Shown here: piece by piece, positions 11,270-22,900 of the stretch
Layout: the number at the start of each line of letters is the position of its first letter
Position numbering within the stretch: the first letter of the stretch is position 1
DNA from: Pocillopora verrucosa
Taxonomy: Eukaryota > Cnidaria > Anthozoa > Scleractinia > Pocilloporidae
NCBI RefSeq assembly: GCF_036669915.1
Contig: NC_089322.1
Coordinates: forward strand, 1,808,501 to 1,872,500
Reading direction: 5' to 3'
DNA length: 64,000 nt
Translations under genes and position numbers: made by a program
Notes under the pieces: model-generated
Seen by the model: only the letters and a program-made list of their open reading frames with translations
The model's database searches: none
What the model was told of the DNA's origin: nothing

Positions 11270-12015
11270 CTCGTTACATTTGGTCTGTTTTTGTTTTCAT
11301 ACGCAGCATTTTGCTTTCACTAAGTTTTTACCTCAAAGTGTTAAGGTAAACTCGATGCTTTTCTTTGTTTGTTTAATTTTCAAGTATGTTGTTTAATCCA
11401 TTTTCGTATTGAATCCACTCATTAGCTAATTATTAACATCGATTCTTCTTCCCTCGTTAATGCTAATCCCTTTTTGTTTTTTTTCCTGGAGGTATTATGA
11501 GACGCACTCAATGTTACGCTATACTGTTTTATAGCAGGATCAATTAAAGCTTTAACTTCTGACAGACGTGCAAGTTTATTCCCTTCACTCACGATCATAC
11601 CTTATATTTATTTGTTTTTTAGTCCTGAGAATCTTACTTTCAATACCATATCCCTAAATTGATCATCTCTGTCATTCTCATTACCTGTTTGCTTGAGAAT
11701 TTCTTCAAATTATACATCAAGAGTAGTCAAAGCGTTGAATCTTTATTAAAAAGGAAAACGTTCGTTTCCCACTATTACAGAGTAATTTGGGAATTCTGCT
11801 TTTGAGGCAGAAAGATGGCACAGGTTTCCTTCTGTTTTATTCGAAGCTGGCATGTCATTTAGTTGTCAGAGCTGGTTTCAGAGATTTGGCAAAACAGTTG
11901 GCAATTATTTGGGAAAATTTACAAGGAAAAAGAAAACTTTTCCGAAGCTTAAGTCCGCAACCACCGTTATTGGTTTTTAATTCTGATTTTAAATTAAGAG
12001 CGACGGAAACTTTGA
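11270..12015. repeat. Module A copy without an attached receptor
   Basis: This is a forward copy of module A (GTTTTTACCTCAAAGTGTTAAG ... CTTAAGTCCGCAACCACCG) that stops near 12015, before the part that normally runs into a receptor stop codon. It then joins C-rich filler and the palindrome-spacer sequence at about 12080-12230. No gene is present. Confidence 0.7.
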
Positions 12016-12235
12016 TATGAATAAATCATGTGTACTACGGAATCCCCTGCCCCCCCTGCCCCCAAAAAATTGACCCTTCCTTTTGTAGGATATATGACAG
12101 ATGAATTATTTTTAATGGCTTTCTCCTATAGAAACCCAAATTGTACGCATTTACTTCTAACGGGAACGATTATTGAAAAAACTGATTCGCAAATAGCGAG
12201 AATTGAGGTATTAGAAAGAGGTCCATAGCACATTG

Positions 12236-12362
12236 TCATTTACTGCTAAAGGTGAGACACATTGAACGCGCCCTCATAGAAATACCGAAGAGCATATCTT
12301 AGAGAGCAAATCAGCCATCTGGCGCAATTTTACAATCGCGTTCGAGTATCGTTTATGGTGAT
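12236..12362 (+). pseudogene. GPCR C-terminal relic
   Basis: This is a degraded copy of the TM7-to-tail segment on the plus strand (CATTGTCATTTACTGCTAAA, then text matching the RHAIIDILRKM and RINYNRSSSV regions, with stops). The same relic, with the same flanks, is at 32880-33020, so the relic was already dead when this ~650-bp block was copied. Confidence 0.7.
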
Positions 12363-12459
12363 ACATGAATACCTCTGGGACGGCGGAGCTAGGGGCTGGA
12401 GCAAGGGAGGCTTTCAAGGACACTTTTTATCTTGTTTTTGTACGAGTATTTACATCTAT

Positions 12460-12783
12460 AAGGTATATGATTTAAAAACAAGCCTCGGGAGAAAAAATGT
12501 CGATTTCAAAATACAATTGAACATCTTGACTGCCTCCATATGTGAATTAATTTGTTTGACGTAAGTTCTTTCTTTGTCATTGGCTGACATCCCAAAATCC
12601 CACTGCGAGAATCAAGAGGATTCCTTTTGTTGAAGTTCATCACTTTTGGGAGGAAAGGTAACATTTTGAGAGAATCACTGCCCGAAATAACGAGAAACTG
12701 TCTCCCCAAAGAGTAACATCGCAACACGTTGTGTTCGTCTGGAATAGAGGGTCCTATCTTTTATGAGTGAGTTGATATCATGG
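12460..12783 (+). other. Receptor 5' flank ending in an empty start codon
   Basis: The conserved plus-strand receptor 5' flank runs to TTGATATCATGG at 12772-12783, exactly as before the intact genes at 3705 and 33439. The DNA after the ATG is not receptor code: from about 12800 it is module B (GCTTGTTGTGACCA). The whole coding region is absent, so this is a deletion scar or a recombination joint. Confidence 0.75.
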
Positions 12784-13310
12784 AGATATCGATATCAGTA
12801 GCTTGTTGTGACCAATTAAAGTGTTTATTATTTACTTCTTCCGATGATATGGTACACAACCTTTATTTTTAATTACTGAATTTTACTGGAGGATTAACCA
12901 TGTTTGTTTTTAATTTCGGCGTTGGATCGCTCGAGCAAAGTGTCAAGCTGGGTCGGTTCGTAATTTTCGATTTCCTTGGCAATTAACTTCTCTAAACAGC
13001 CCTTTTTCTAAACCGACAACCAAAAAGCAGTGCTTTTTACAGGGTTTTCGTTGTTTGAGCTGTTTTTCAGCCGCGGTGGCGAAAGAAAACCTACCTAAAA
13101 TGCCGACCAATTTCTAGACAAGTTAATGTGTCAATTATGTAAAATGTAGTCAAAAAAATTAGTCTCGTAATAAAATTGCTTGAAAGCTTTTGTTGAGATA
13201 ATCGACGGCTCAAATTTCGGACTTATCCATGATGATTACGTAATGATTTGAAGATGTCTTCAAAAATCTTGGAGATTATTTGTAACAACGTCGATTTCTC
13301 CTGGCTTTAA
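12784..13310. repeat. Module B and inverted module A fragments
   Basis: About 12800-12900 is module B (CCGATGATATGG phrase). About 12900-13100 is unassigned. About 13107-13300 is the inner end of inverted module A (TTTCTAGACAAGTTAATG, AATCGACGGCTCAAATTTC). No gene is seen. Confidence 0.6.
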
Positions 13311-13514
13311 CCTTTTAACTCCCAGGAATGATTTAAAACTAATTTCTCCCTAAAACATCCATACATTATCCAGCGAACAGGTAATGAGAATACTTAAACT
13401 TATCAGGTAGAAGTTGTTACCTTGATCTAACATCAAATTCTTGTAACTTACTTACAAGAAAATGTGTAGTAAGTAGAGGGGAAAATTAGCAATCAGTTCT
13501 TGGGAGTTAAAGGG
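13311..13514. mobile_element. TTAA-flanked MITE, piggyBac-like
   Basis: This 204-bp element is flanked on both sides by TTAA (13307-13310 and 13515-13518). Its inverted ends are CCTTTTAACTCCCAGGA and the complement of TCTTGGGAGTTAAAGGG. A TTAA duplication with ends starting CCYTTTAACTCCCA fits a non-autonomous piggyBac-type element. A second copy lies in the equivalent place at 38275-38478. The related flank at 6905-6925 lacks it. Confidence 0.75.
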
Positions 13515-13518
13515 TTAA

Positions 13519-14499
13519 AGAAAGCGGAGGGGGGGTGCAGTCGTCGCCAACAGAGTATTAATAGGGGACTATAATATATTGACTGCCAATTAACTGTCAA
13601 CAAGGGAGGGAGGGGTCGTAGGAATCTTATAGAACCCTATGGGGGACTGTGTAAACATTGTTGTGACTCGACCAAGATCCTCTAACGCCCTCCTATCCCC
13701 TCACAGGCGATAAATAATGAGTAGTCTCCCAGGAAGATATATTACACGTGAACTTTTTTTAATGGCTTTCTTCTGTAGAAACTCATATTAAACGCTTTTA
13801 CTGCTAAAAGCAACGATTACTGCAAAAACTCATTTGGGAAAAGCGAAGTCAGTGTTAGAAAACCGGTGATACCGAAAGTTCCATAACTGATTATCGGTTA
13901 AGATAACTAAACCAAGCATTGCTTATTGTTCAGAACGTATTGTTGTAATCTTGAAAGCTTTTTTATGTTTTATTTATTTCCTAAGGAGGATTTTGATTGT
14001 GTCAAGATAAAAACAACATTTTCCCCCATAAGATTGTAATATTGTAATGTTAGTTTTTAATAATCTCTCTTTACACTCTGTTGGCGACAACTGATCATCC
14101 CCCCTCCCCCCCTCCCCGAAACTCCCTTGGCGAAGTTTGATCCCCGTTCTGTTGTTCTTGAAAACCAGGAGAAATCGAGAGTTTTAGAAATATTCTTTGA
14201 GATTTTGAAAGATATTTTAGAATTGCCACAGAATATAATCTAACAAATTTTTAATATAATCAATTTTTTCTAAAGAAGTATTACTCTAACAAGGAGTGAG
14301 GTAAAGTCCGCGAAGAAGATTGCACTTACCTTAATGAGAACAAGTTTTTTACGGGCATAGAGTTATAAAGCATCTGTTTGCGCAGATTTTGTTGAATGGA
14401 TCACGTTGCAGGCAGAGATCCTGGAGCATTCTTCTTTCAATTTACCGATTTTTTCGCCGAGTTGAGTGAGATCGTCTTTCAGTGCGTGAGAACTCATCA
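13519..14499. repeat. Palindrome spacer and module B fragment
   Basis: About 13519-14130 matches the spacer seen at 6960-7200, 38500-39150 and 43240-43900 (phrases GACTCGACCAAGATCCTC and AAGGAGGATTTTG). About 14260-14480 is part of module B (AAGGAGTGAGGTAAAGTCCG). No coding sequence is recognised. Confidence 0.6.
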
Positions 14500-14699
14500 A
14501 AAAAACGATACTCGAGCCGTGGATTTGAATAACAGCCTTTCAAATGAGGTAGGGCAAATAACAAATTCAAAACACAAGATATACGTAGAATATGCCAACT
14601 GTGGATGTAATGAGGACAATAAAGTTTTTTATCTCCTCAGACTAAGCTTCGTTTCGTATTTGCATGGACTGAGTATGATTTTTGTGCCGTCGCACAGTT

Positions 14700-14702
<3 letters not shown>
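14500..14702 (-). pseudogene. GPCR relic (third loop to TM6)
   Basis: Read leftward from 14702, the text encodes LTVRRHKN, MQIRNEA, SEEIKNF and TVGIFYVYLVF, that is, the end of TM5, intracellular loop 3 and TM6 of the family. It has in-frame stops and no N- or C-terminal half. It ends abruptly at a TA microsatellite on one side and module B on the other. Confidence 0.8.

Positions 14703-14738
<36 letters not shown>
14703..14738. repeat. (TA)n microsatellite
   Basis: About 18 units of TA lie directly between the receptor relic and the foldback element. It is a plausible TA insertion target or an expansion of the target duplication. Confidence 0.95.
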
Positions 14739-14740
<2 letters not shown>

Positions 14741-14889
14741 ATTTGCCGGCTGGGAGGTCCGTATGGTGAAAAACTGTGACCGAGGTCTTGAAAATACTGC
14801 CCGAGGCCGTAGGCCGAGAGCAGCATTTTCAAGACCGAGGTCACAGTTTTTCACCATACGGATCGACCCTTAGCCGGTAAATAACATAT
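14739..14889. mobile_element. Foldback (hairpin) element
   Basis: This ~150-bp near-palindrome starts TGTTATTTGCCGGCTGGGAG and ends in the complementary CCGGTAAATAACATA. The inner arms GTCCGTATGGTGAAAAACTG and CAGTTTTTCACCATACGGAT pair over more than 40 bases, with a short loop around CGAGGCCGTAGGCC. It looks like a non-autonomous foldback/MITE. I recall this text as a frequent repeat in cnidarian genomes, but I cannot verify that here. Confidence 0.8.
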
Positions 14890-15485
14890 TTATTGTTTTT
14901 AAACTTGACTAAATTCTTTCCGAAAGAACCCGAATGACTTATGGCCGTAAGTACGGCAAGATCTTCCATAAACTGAACAATTTTTGAGTGAGTAAATGGT
15001 AGTTAAAATAGAGGTGATGCAAATTTAAGAGAGATGCCGAAACATTTTTATTTCCGTAACGACAAAGGTGATTTAAAAGGCTTCCAAACATACTTTGAAA
15101 CATTATTTTTACAAGTATCTGTCACAATCTGACACCTGTCAATTAGAGAGCGCGCAAGAAAAAAAAATCGTAGGAACATTTGAAAACCAACAGAACTAGT
15201 TTGGTTAGAACTGTCAAAAATCAGTTAATGATCTAACGGAAAGTATTATTTACTCTCATCGACCATTCAGTCATGTACGAAGATTTACCTCTGTTCATTA
15301 AGTAAACGGCGAGGAAATTAATTGTGAGTAAACTCAATTTTTTATTTTGAAGTTGTGAGAGTTTGCTCGTTTGTTTGCTGTAATGGCGTGTTTAACTCTG
15401 ATCTTTCCTTCACAAAAACTAAATTCGAACGGCACACTCCAACAAGACACAAGGGAATTTAATGCAGCCTTTTCTCAATTCCTTC
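14890..15485. other. No feature recognised
   Basis: AT-rich DNA with no homology to the receptor modules and no convincing coding frame. It lies between the foldback element and the proposed left end of the CACTA element. Confidence 0.5.
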
Positions 15486-15960
15486 CACTGCAAAAAAAGT
15501 GGTGTTCACCCGTTCGGAAAACAAGTTGTGAATATTTGAAAACGCAGCATTATTCACGCATTTTCTGACATTTTCCGAAAAGAAAATCCAACGTTCTCCC
15601 GTTGTTTTCGAGTCGGCAAATTGGAGTATTCGTTCCATTATCCAGCAATTTTCCTCCACAGTGAACTCTATGAAAACGATTGTTTTCTTAGTGTTAAGAG
15701 TACGGTTAACAGACGGGAAAACAGTTTGTATTCCATTGTTTACTGGTGTTTTCCCAGTAACAAAACATTGTTTTCACAGACGTTTTCCGTTGAAGACAAT
15801 GCGTTTTCTTCCATTTTCTAGGACAGTAAATGCGTAGATAACGCTTGAAAACCAAGTGTCGTCCAACGTTCACGGGTTGGCTAACAAATTGAAATACAAT
15901 ATTTTCTAGCGTTTGCAGCTGTTTGCGTTGAGAAAACGCGTTGTTAGTGGCGGTTCACCA
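15486..15960. repeat. Subterminal motif array of the CACTA element
   Basis: Dense, irregularly spaced copies of GTTTTC/GAAAAC variants occur in both orientations (for example CGTTTTCC near 15783, GAAAACG near 15672 and GCGTTTTC near 15801). Such arrays in CACTA elements are known binding sites for the element's accessory protein. That the minus-strand gene here binds them is inference. Confidence 0.65.
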
Positions 15961-16969
15961 CCCGAATGCGGTTATTCCCACGCATTTTCTTGTATTTGCC
16001 GTTCGATTATCGTGCGGAAAATGGCATGTATTCCTATATTCATCGGTGTTTTACACTGTCAACCATTTGGAAATTTATATTTACATTTACTTCTCTCGCT
16101 CATAATTTCTTTAGCTCCAGGCTCCCTTGATCTAGAACGATTTTGAAGAAGTTCTACCAGTCGCTGAATCCACTTCGCAAATCAAATGATCCATTGAACT
16201 ACTTGGAATCATTCCCTCCCGTATGTGACGCAAGCAATAAGAGCCTTAACATAAATTTTTTTGAAGCCTTTTTATTACCAATTAATCAAAGTAGTATTCA
16301 CCTAGTTACATCAGTTCTTAATCATACGATTTTTACAAATATTCACAACACAGAAAACCTTGTAATCTAACATTTAAAAAAAATTTTAAAAGTATCAGCG
16401 AAAAAAAATGCACTCTTACTACAATATCAACAAAATTGTATGTCTCACCCTTGGCAAACAAATACAATCTGCTTCATTTTGGTCAATAAAATGAGACTTC
16501 TAAATGACACAAACAAACCTTGCACAAAAATGAGTGAAACCTAATGTCTGTTCACCACCTAAGGTGGATCATATGTAAAATTGGGAAAATGTTGAAATGC
16601 ATATATGTGAAATTTGGATGATTATATTGGGACTCACATAGGCAGTTGTAAAAGAACCTTTTACATGTATCATCCAGTTCAACATTTCGAGCTGTTTCCT
16701 TAATTTTGATAAACATCACAAAAATACTCAGAAAATTTCTAGGCTCAAACATTAGAGTTTGAAAAATCCTACTCAACACCATCCTCAAGTGTAAAAGAAC
16801 TTTTGCAGTTGAACTTAAGGAACATAGCAGGGCCTCTAGAAGTAAATATCCCATATTTAATCTAAATCAAGAACATCCATTAATTACTGCTTTACTCTAA
16901 TGGATCCACTGTAACCAAAATTGCCTAGTAAACAATAACAGCATTCATGGAAAAAAAAATAGAAAATAA
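15961..16969. other. Element interior left of the accessory gene
   Basis: No further coding exon is recognised between the subterminal array and the stop codon of the minus-strand gene. The 3' UTR and polyadenylation region of that gene should lie here. Confidence 0.5.
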
Positions 16970-19900
16970 TTACAATTTAATGGCCCAGAGCAATTTCTCT
17001 GGCACTTCATTGTGGCTTCTGGTACTTGGACGGCCAACCTGCCTGTTTACAGACTGCCTCCTTTGTTGGGTGGACATATTTGCCCTATGCCGTGAGTCCA
17101 GTTCTTTGAAGAAAGAAGAAACCTCCTCTGTCCTCCAGACAAGATGCTTTGTGGACAGGGTGTCATCCTCGCCATCAGATTCATCTGAGGATATCATTGA
17201 CAAATGCAATGCCTCGAACAATTCTGACTTCTTTTCTTCCTCAGTAACCACTCTCAGTCTCTTCTCCAGTTTCTAGGGTAAAACATGAAAAGTTTAAGAC
17301 TTATCAGAGGCCTCGTGGCGAACAGGGATAGTCTATGCCAAATGATCGATGATTCCAAGCATATAGACATCATATCCCTCAGTGAGACTCATCTATCGGA
17401 CAGTGAAGAGGCTCAAGTTCAACTGGATGGCTATACGTTCATTAATAGACCAAGGAAAACAGGCAAAGGTGGAGGTGTGGGAGTTTATATCTCCTCTTCT
17501 GTCCCCTTTCATAGAAGACTAGACCTGGAACGCGATGGAATCGAATGTATCTGGATAGAAATTTTATTTCCAAAATCTAAGGGTATCCTTATTGGTTTTA
17601 TTTATCGCCCCCCGAGTTCTTCAAAGCATCTTTGTGCAGATTTTGAAAATAAACTGGAGTCGATGCTTTCTGCTGTATCATCTGAAAACAAAGAATGCAT
17701 TTTGACAGGCGATATCAACTGCAACTATTTGGTAAGCTCAGACAACAAAGAACTGAAGGCAATGCTATTGTCTTTTGGCCTTAAACAGCTAATCAAGGAT
17801 CCCACGAGGGTAACGCAAGATTCAAAAACACTGATAGATGTGATTTACACAAATCGCCCTCAGAATGTTTATAGTGTTAAAGTCATTCCCGCCGGCTTAA
17901 GTGACCATGATATGATTGGTTGTGTCCGGAAGCTGCATAACCATAAATTCCAGCCAAGAACCATCACCTGTCGAAACTATGCTAATTATGATCCTATATC
18001 CTTTTGCAATGATTTACGGTCCAATAGTTTCACACCTGTCTTTAAATCCTCCTGCGTTAATGAAGCATGGTCTTTTTTGAAAGCCATTCTGAAAGAATGT
18101 ATTGATAAGCATGCGCCAGCTATAAAGAAGAGGATCAAAGGGAAACTCAGCCCATGGCTTACACAGAAGGTAAAGCAAGAAATGAATACCAAAGATCAGC
18201 TTTTGAGAAAAGCGAGAAAGACAAATCGTGAAATTGACTGGTCTTCGTACAAGCGCCAACGAAACAAAGTTAACGGTATGGTAAAAAATTGCAAAAGCAG
18301 GTATCACCGTGAACTCTTAGAGGAGACTGTGGGTTCACCTAACAAATTTTGGTCAGCTATTAAAAAACTATACCCTACAAAGTCTACAAAGGAACCAGGA
18401 GCAGCTTTTCTCGTTAATGAAGCAGTAGAAACCGACAAAGAGGTTATTGCAAATTTGTTCTGCAAATTCTTCACTGATGTTGCGCGATCTCTAAAAAGAA
18501 AGATCTTCCCTCTTTGCAATTTTGTCTGGAAAAGGCCCCTTACAATAGACACCCAGCAGCCGCTAGAGAACTTTGAGTTTAGATCAGTCTCGGAAAAGGT
18601 TGTCTTTAATGCATTAAAGAGCCTTAAGAGAAATAAGTCCTCTGGCCTTGACAACTTTCCTTCTGGAATGTTAAAGGACTCTGCTGATATAATAGCCAAG
18701 CCTCTCACGCATATAATTAACCTGTCTCTCGCAACAGGGTCTGTACCTACTGACTGGAAAGCGGCTAAAATTGTACCACTTTTTAAATCTGGTTCAATGG
18801 CCGAAATCGACAATTATAGGCCTATTTCAATACTTCCTTCAATGTCAAAGATCCTGGAGAAAGTGGTATTTAAGCAGCTGATGGCTCATTTTGAACAGAA
18901 TGGTCTACTTTCTCATTTTCAGTACGGCTTCCGTCGCATGCGCTCTACTGAACTGGCCGTTACTCATCTTACCGATGTTATCAGAAGAGAAGGTGAGAAT
19001 GGTAACCTGACAGGCTGTGTTTTCATCGATCTATCCAAGGCGTTTGACACCATCAGTCACTCTGGCCTCCTGAGCAAGCTTTCAACTTACGGAGTTCGTG
19101 GAACAGAACTCGCATGGTTCACTGATTACCTTTTCTGCAGATCACAAGTTGTCCAATATAAAGGCGTGCTATCAGAACCTCAACCCATTCTCACAGGTGT
19201 TCCTCAGGGAAGTATCCTGGGTCCTATCTTATTCATTATCTTTTTCAACGATGTACATAAACCGCTTCAACATTCGAAGATTATCACTTATGCCGACGAT
19301 TCAGTCATCTATACCTCTTCTAAAGATATTGATACTATACAGAGAAGCCTTAGCGAGGATATGAATAACCTGTGCGAGTGGTTTAAAGACAACGAACTGA
19401 TCATTAACCTAAAAAAGGACAAGACGGAGTCTATGTTATTTGGAACAGCTAAAAGAATCAACCTTCAAGACAAGGAACTTAAACTTTCTGCTAATGGGTC
19501 ACTCATCAATAATACCTCTACCTATAAGTACTTAGGTGTTCACCTTGACTCATCACTAAACCTCGCATCACATTTTGACCGAATCTATAAAAAAGCTGCA
19601 ACCAGAATCAATCTCTTGCGATCAATTCGTCCTTTGATCGACCAAAAGTGTGCAGAATCGATCTATAACACTATGATCGCACCTATCTTTACCTATTGCG
19701 GAACACTTGGTCTTAGCTTTCCGGATTACCGAAAGGAAATGATAAAGAACATCGAACGACGAGGCTTTAAAGTTATCGGCAATAGTTCTTTTAATCCCCC
19801 ATCCGTGAACAATTTGATCAAGCGTAAAAGCTGTCTGTTTGTTTTCGACTGTCTCCTGAATAATGTTTGCACACCCTTTAAGAACTACTTCGAAGTATCC

Positions 19901-22900
19901 TGGGTCCTATCTTATTCATTATCTTTTTCAACGATGTACATAAACCGCTTCAACATTCGAAGATTATCACTTATGCCGACGATTCAGTCATCTATACCTC
20001 TTCTAAAGATATTGATACTATACAGAGAAGCCTTAGCGAGGATATGAATAACCTGTGCGAGTGGTTTAAAGACAACGAACTGATCATTAACCTAAAAAAG
20101 GACAAGACGGAGTCTATGTTATTTGGAACAGCTAAAAGAATCAACCTTCAAGACAAGGAACTTAAACTTTCTGCTAATGGGTCACTCATCAATAATACCT
20201 CTACCTATAAGTACTTAGGTGTTCACCTTGACTCATCACTAAACCTCGCATCACATTTTGACCGAATCTATAAAAAAGCTGCAACCAGAATCAATCTCTT
20301 GCGATCAATTCGTCCTTTGATCGACCAAAAGTGTGCAGAATCGATCTATAACACTATGATCGCACCTATCTTTACCTATTGCGGAACACTTGGTCTTAGC
20401 TTTCCGGATTACCGAAAGGAAATGATAAAGAACATCGAACGACGAGGCTTTAAAGTTATCGGCAATAGTTCTTTTAATCCCCCATCCGTGAACAATTTGA
20501 TCAAGCGTAAAAGCTGTCTGTTTGTTTTCGACTGTCTCCTGAATAATGTTTGCACACCCTTTAAGAACTACTTCGAAAGGCTGGTTCATTCTAAGGCCAC
20601 TAGGAATAACGGTATATCAGTGAAATTACCCAAAGTTCGTTTAGAATTTGGTAAAAAGAGCTTCTATTACCAAGGAGCAAAGACTTTCAACAACCTGCCT
20701 GCTGAACTAAGGTCGTTAGATTCGAGACTGAAATTTAAGAACAAATTGCGAGATTATTTTAGTTAAATTCTATCTAAACGTGGTTATAGGTATCCTTTTC
20801 AGAGCATTTTTATTTAATTTTTAATTTTTTTTTTTTTTTTTTTTTCATTTTATTGTATGCTTTTCTAGACCTTAAGATCAATGATTATATCTTGTTAAAT
20901 TTTATTTTATTTATTTATTTATTATTTTTGACAGGACCCCAAGGACAACAGTGTTACACACTGATGGGTTTTTCAATCCTGTATAAAAATTCGTTATTAT
21001 TATTATTATTATTACTTAGCAGACTTTCATTAAATAAACAATAGTTGTGGTTAGGAGAGATTACATCATTTGAAATAGATGTTTCTCTCTAACTCATAAT
21101 ACTAAAAGACATTTCCAAAACTGCTTGGCTCAGTGCACAACTAACATGACATTCAATTTTCAATATTAAACTAAGCTCAAGCAGAAAAACATCAATACTG
21201 GCAATCTCCACAATCACATAGGGTAGAGAAATAAAGGAAAAGAAAGAATTTAAGAGGTGAATGAAATGGTCCACAGTTAACTTTTTGTGTAGAAACATCA
21301 TTGAAGCAAGCTAACTCTTACCCTTTTAATTCTTTGCCTCCTTTTCTGTTCCCTTTGGTACTGCTCATATGTACCATTTTCCATCTGCCTCCTCTTTCTT
21401 TTGTTGGAGGCAAAGTTTTGAGAGACAGCATCTGAAAAATTAAATATTTCTGAGGTGAGGCCAGGAAACCAAGGTTTAATACTGAAGCTGTACCCGAGAA
21501 ATTATTTGACTAGCTTTATACAGTTAATGTGCCAGAGCTAAAATCATTTACTCTGTTTGAAAAAGACAACATGTAGGCATTGTGAGCCAACTTAGGTGAT
21601 GTAAACAGAGCAGGTTTCTTGCGGTTTAACTTTAAAAGAAATCAATCCCAATGAAGCAAAAGTTGAGTGAGATATCCATTTCTTGGAGTTGATAAGTGAT
21701 AAATAGTTGACTTAAAGGTCCTGCCCAATTAAAACAATCAATACCAAAGGGAAACATACCAAATATCCGCCTCTCTGTGCAGAGAGAGTCATTCTTTACG
21801 TGCTCAACTTCTTGAACTTCTTTGAGAAGTCTTCTGGCAACTTCTTGGTTTGGTGGCTCATTCTCCCTGTTGGAATATAATGTGTAGATAAAAGTAAATT
21901 GCAAAACCTCAAAGTCATTTCCAGCATAGGTTCCCCCTCTTTGGTGCCCCCAAATAGAAACTGTAACTCATTATTCAAATGGTTAGGTTTATGAGAAACC
22001 TCTTCTTTTGGTGTAAGTGGTAAAAATAGCCCAAATGGAGCCATGACACAGCATTCCTCAGTATAGTATTCTTACAGTGAACTTCCATGGACTAACATGA
22101 GTGATCAAGAAAACGTGGGACTAAAACGATGATTTTTACTTCTGCTCTCACCACTTTGATTCTACTTTTTTCCTTTGTGGTTGAGATTTTATTAATGCGT
22201 AGCCCTTCAAACATCTTGCACCTCCCACTTTCTTTCCACATGGACTTCCGTTGTAAACTATTCAATCGCAAACTATGTTACAAGTATCTTTACTCCCCTT
22301 TGGCTATGAACTTACTTCCTTTCCGTGTTCCACGACAGTCCTAACTGTTCCATCTTGGAGCGGACGTAATGCTGTGAATGATCATCAATAAATGCAAGAG
22401 GAATTTAACTGAGTGTTTTAAACATCAGATAATTTAAGTTTGTCATTCTTTCTCTCTTTCTAAGAGAGAGCAAACAAATCAATCGCTCACATGCATAAAC
22501 ACATCTTTGAACTAAGGAGACGTTAGCGTCACCGAAAGAGGACGGATGATAAAAGAAATTCGCAACCGACAGCAAGTCAAAAATGGCGGGGATCGGCTTT
22601 GATCAATCAAAAGGTGTGATATAAATCACAAAATGCGCACGAAATTTGAAAACGGCTTTTGACTTCCCTTTCCATGTTCTTACCGGGTAATCCTTTGATA
22701 TATCTTATAAATTTTTATGGTTAACATTCTCAACGCAAAGAAATAGCAAAGAGGAAAATATTCACGTATCTTACCGAAAGATCAGGGTGCCGTGCGATTT
22801 TTCTTTTTCTTGAAGAATTCGGCGGCGTCACTGCATCATAGCTTCCAGTCTCATGGCTGGTTAGTTTGGCTTCTAGCGTGGATATCCTGTCTTCCATAGT

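Larger units (their letters stand above)
17279..21014 (+). mobile_element. CR1/L2-like LINE inserted antisense in an intron
   Basis: This non-LTR retrotransposon starts within a few bases of the splice acceptor at 17273-17278 of the minus-strand accessory gene. It ends in an (ATT)n tail at about 20992-21014, after a T-rich 3' region (poly-T about 20822-20845). The single ORF begins almost at the 5' edge, so any 5' UTR and first ORF are absent, a usual 5' truncation. No clear target-site duplication was seen. Orientation is opposite to the host intron. Confidence 0.8.

Noticed and set aside
14642-14873. Frames with a YIYIYI run near 14642-14873
   Set aside because: They are translations of the TA microsatellite and the foldback arms.
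18014-18813. Minus-strand frames inside the LINE ORF
   Set aside because: They are antisense to a clear endonuclease-reverse transcriptase and have no domain of their own.
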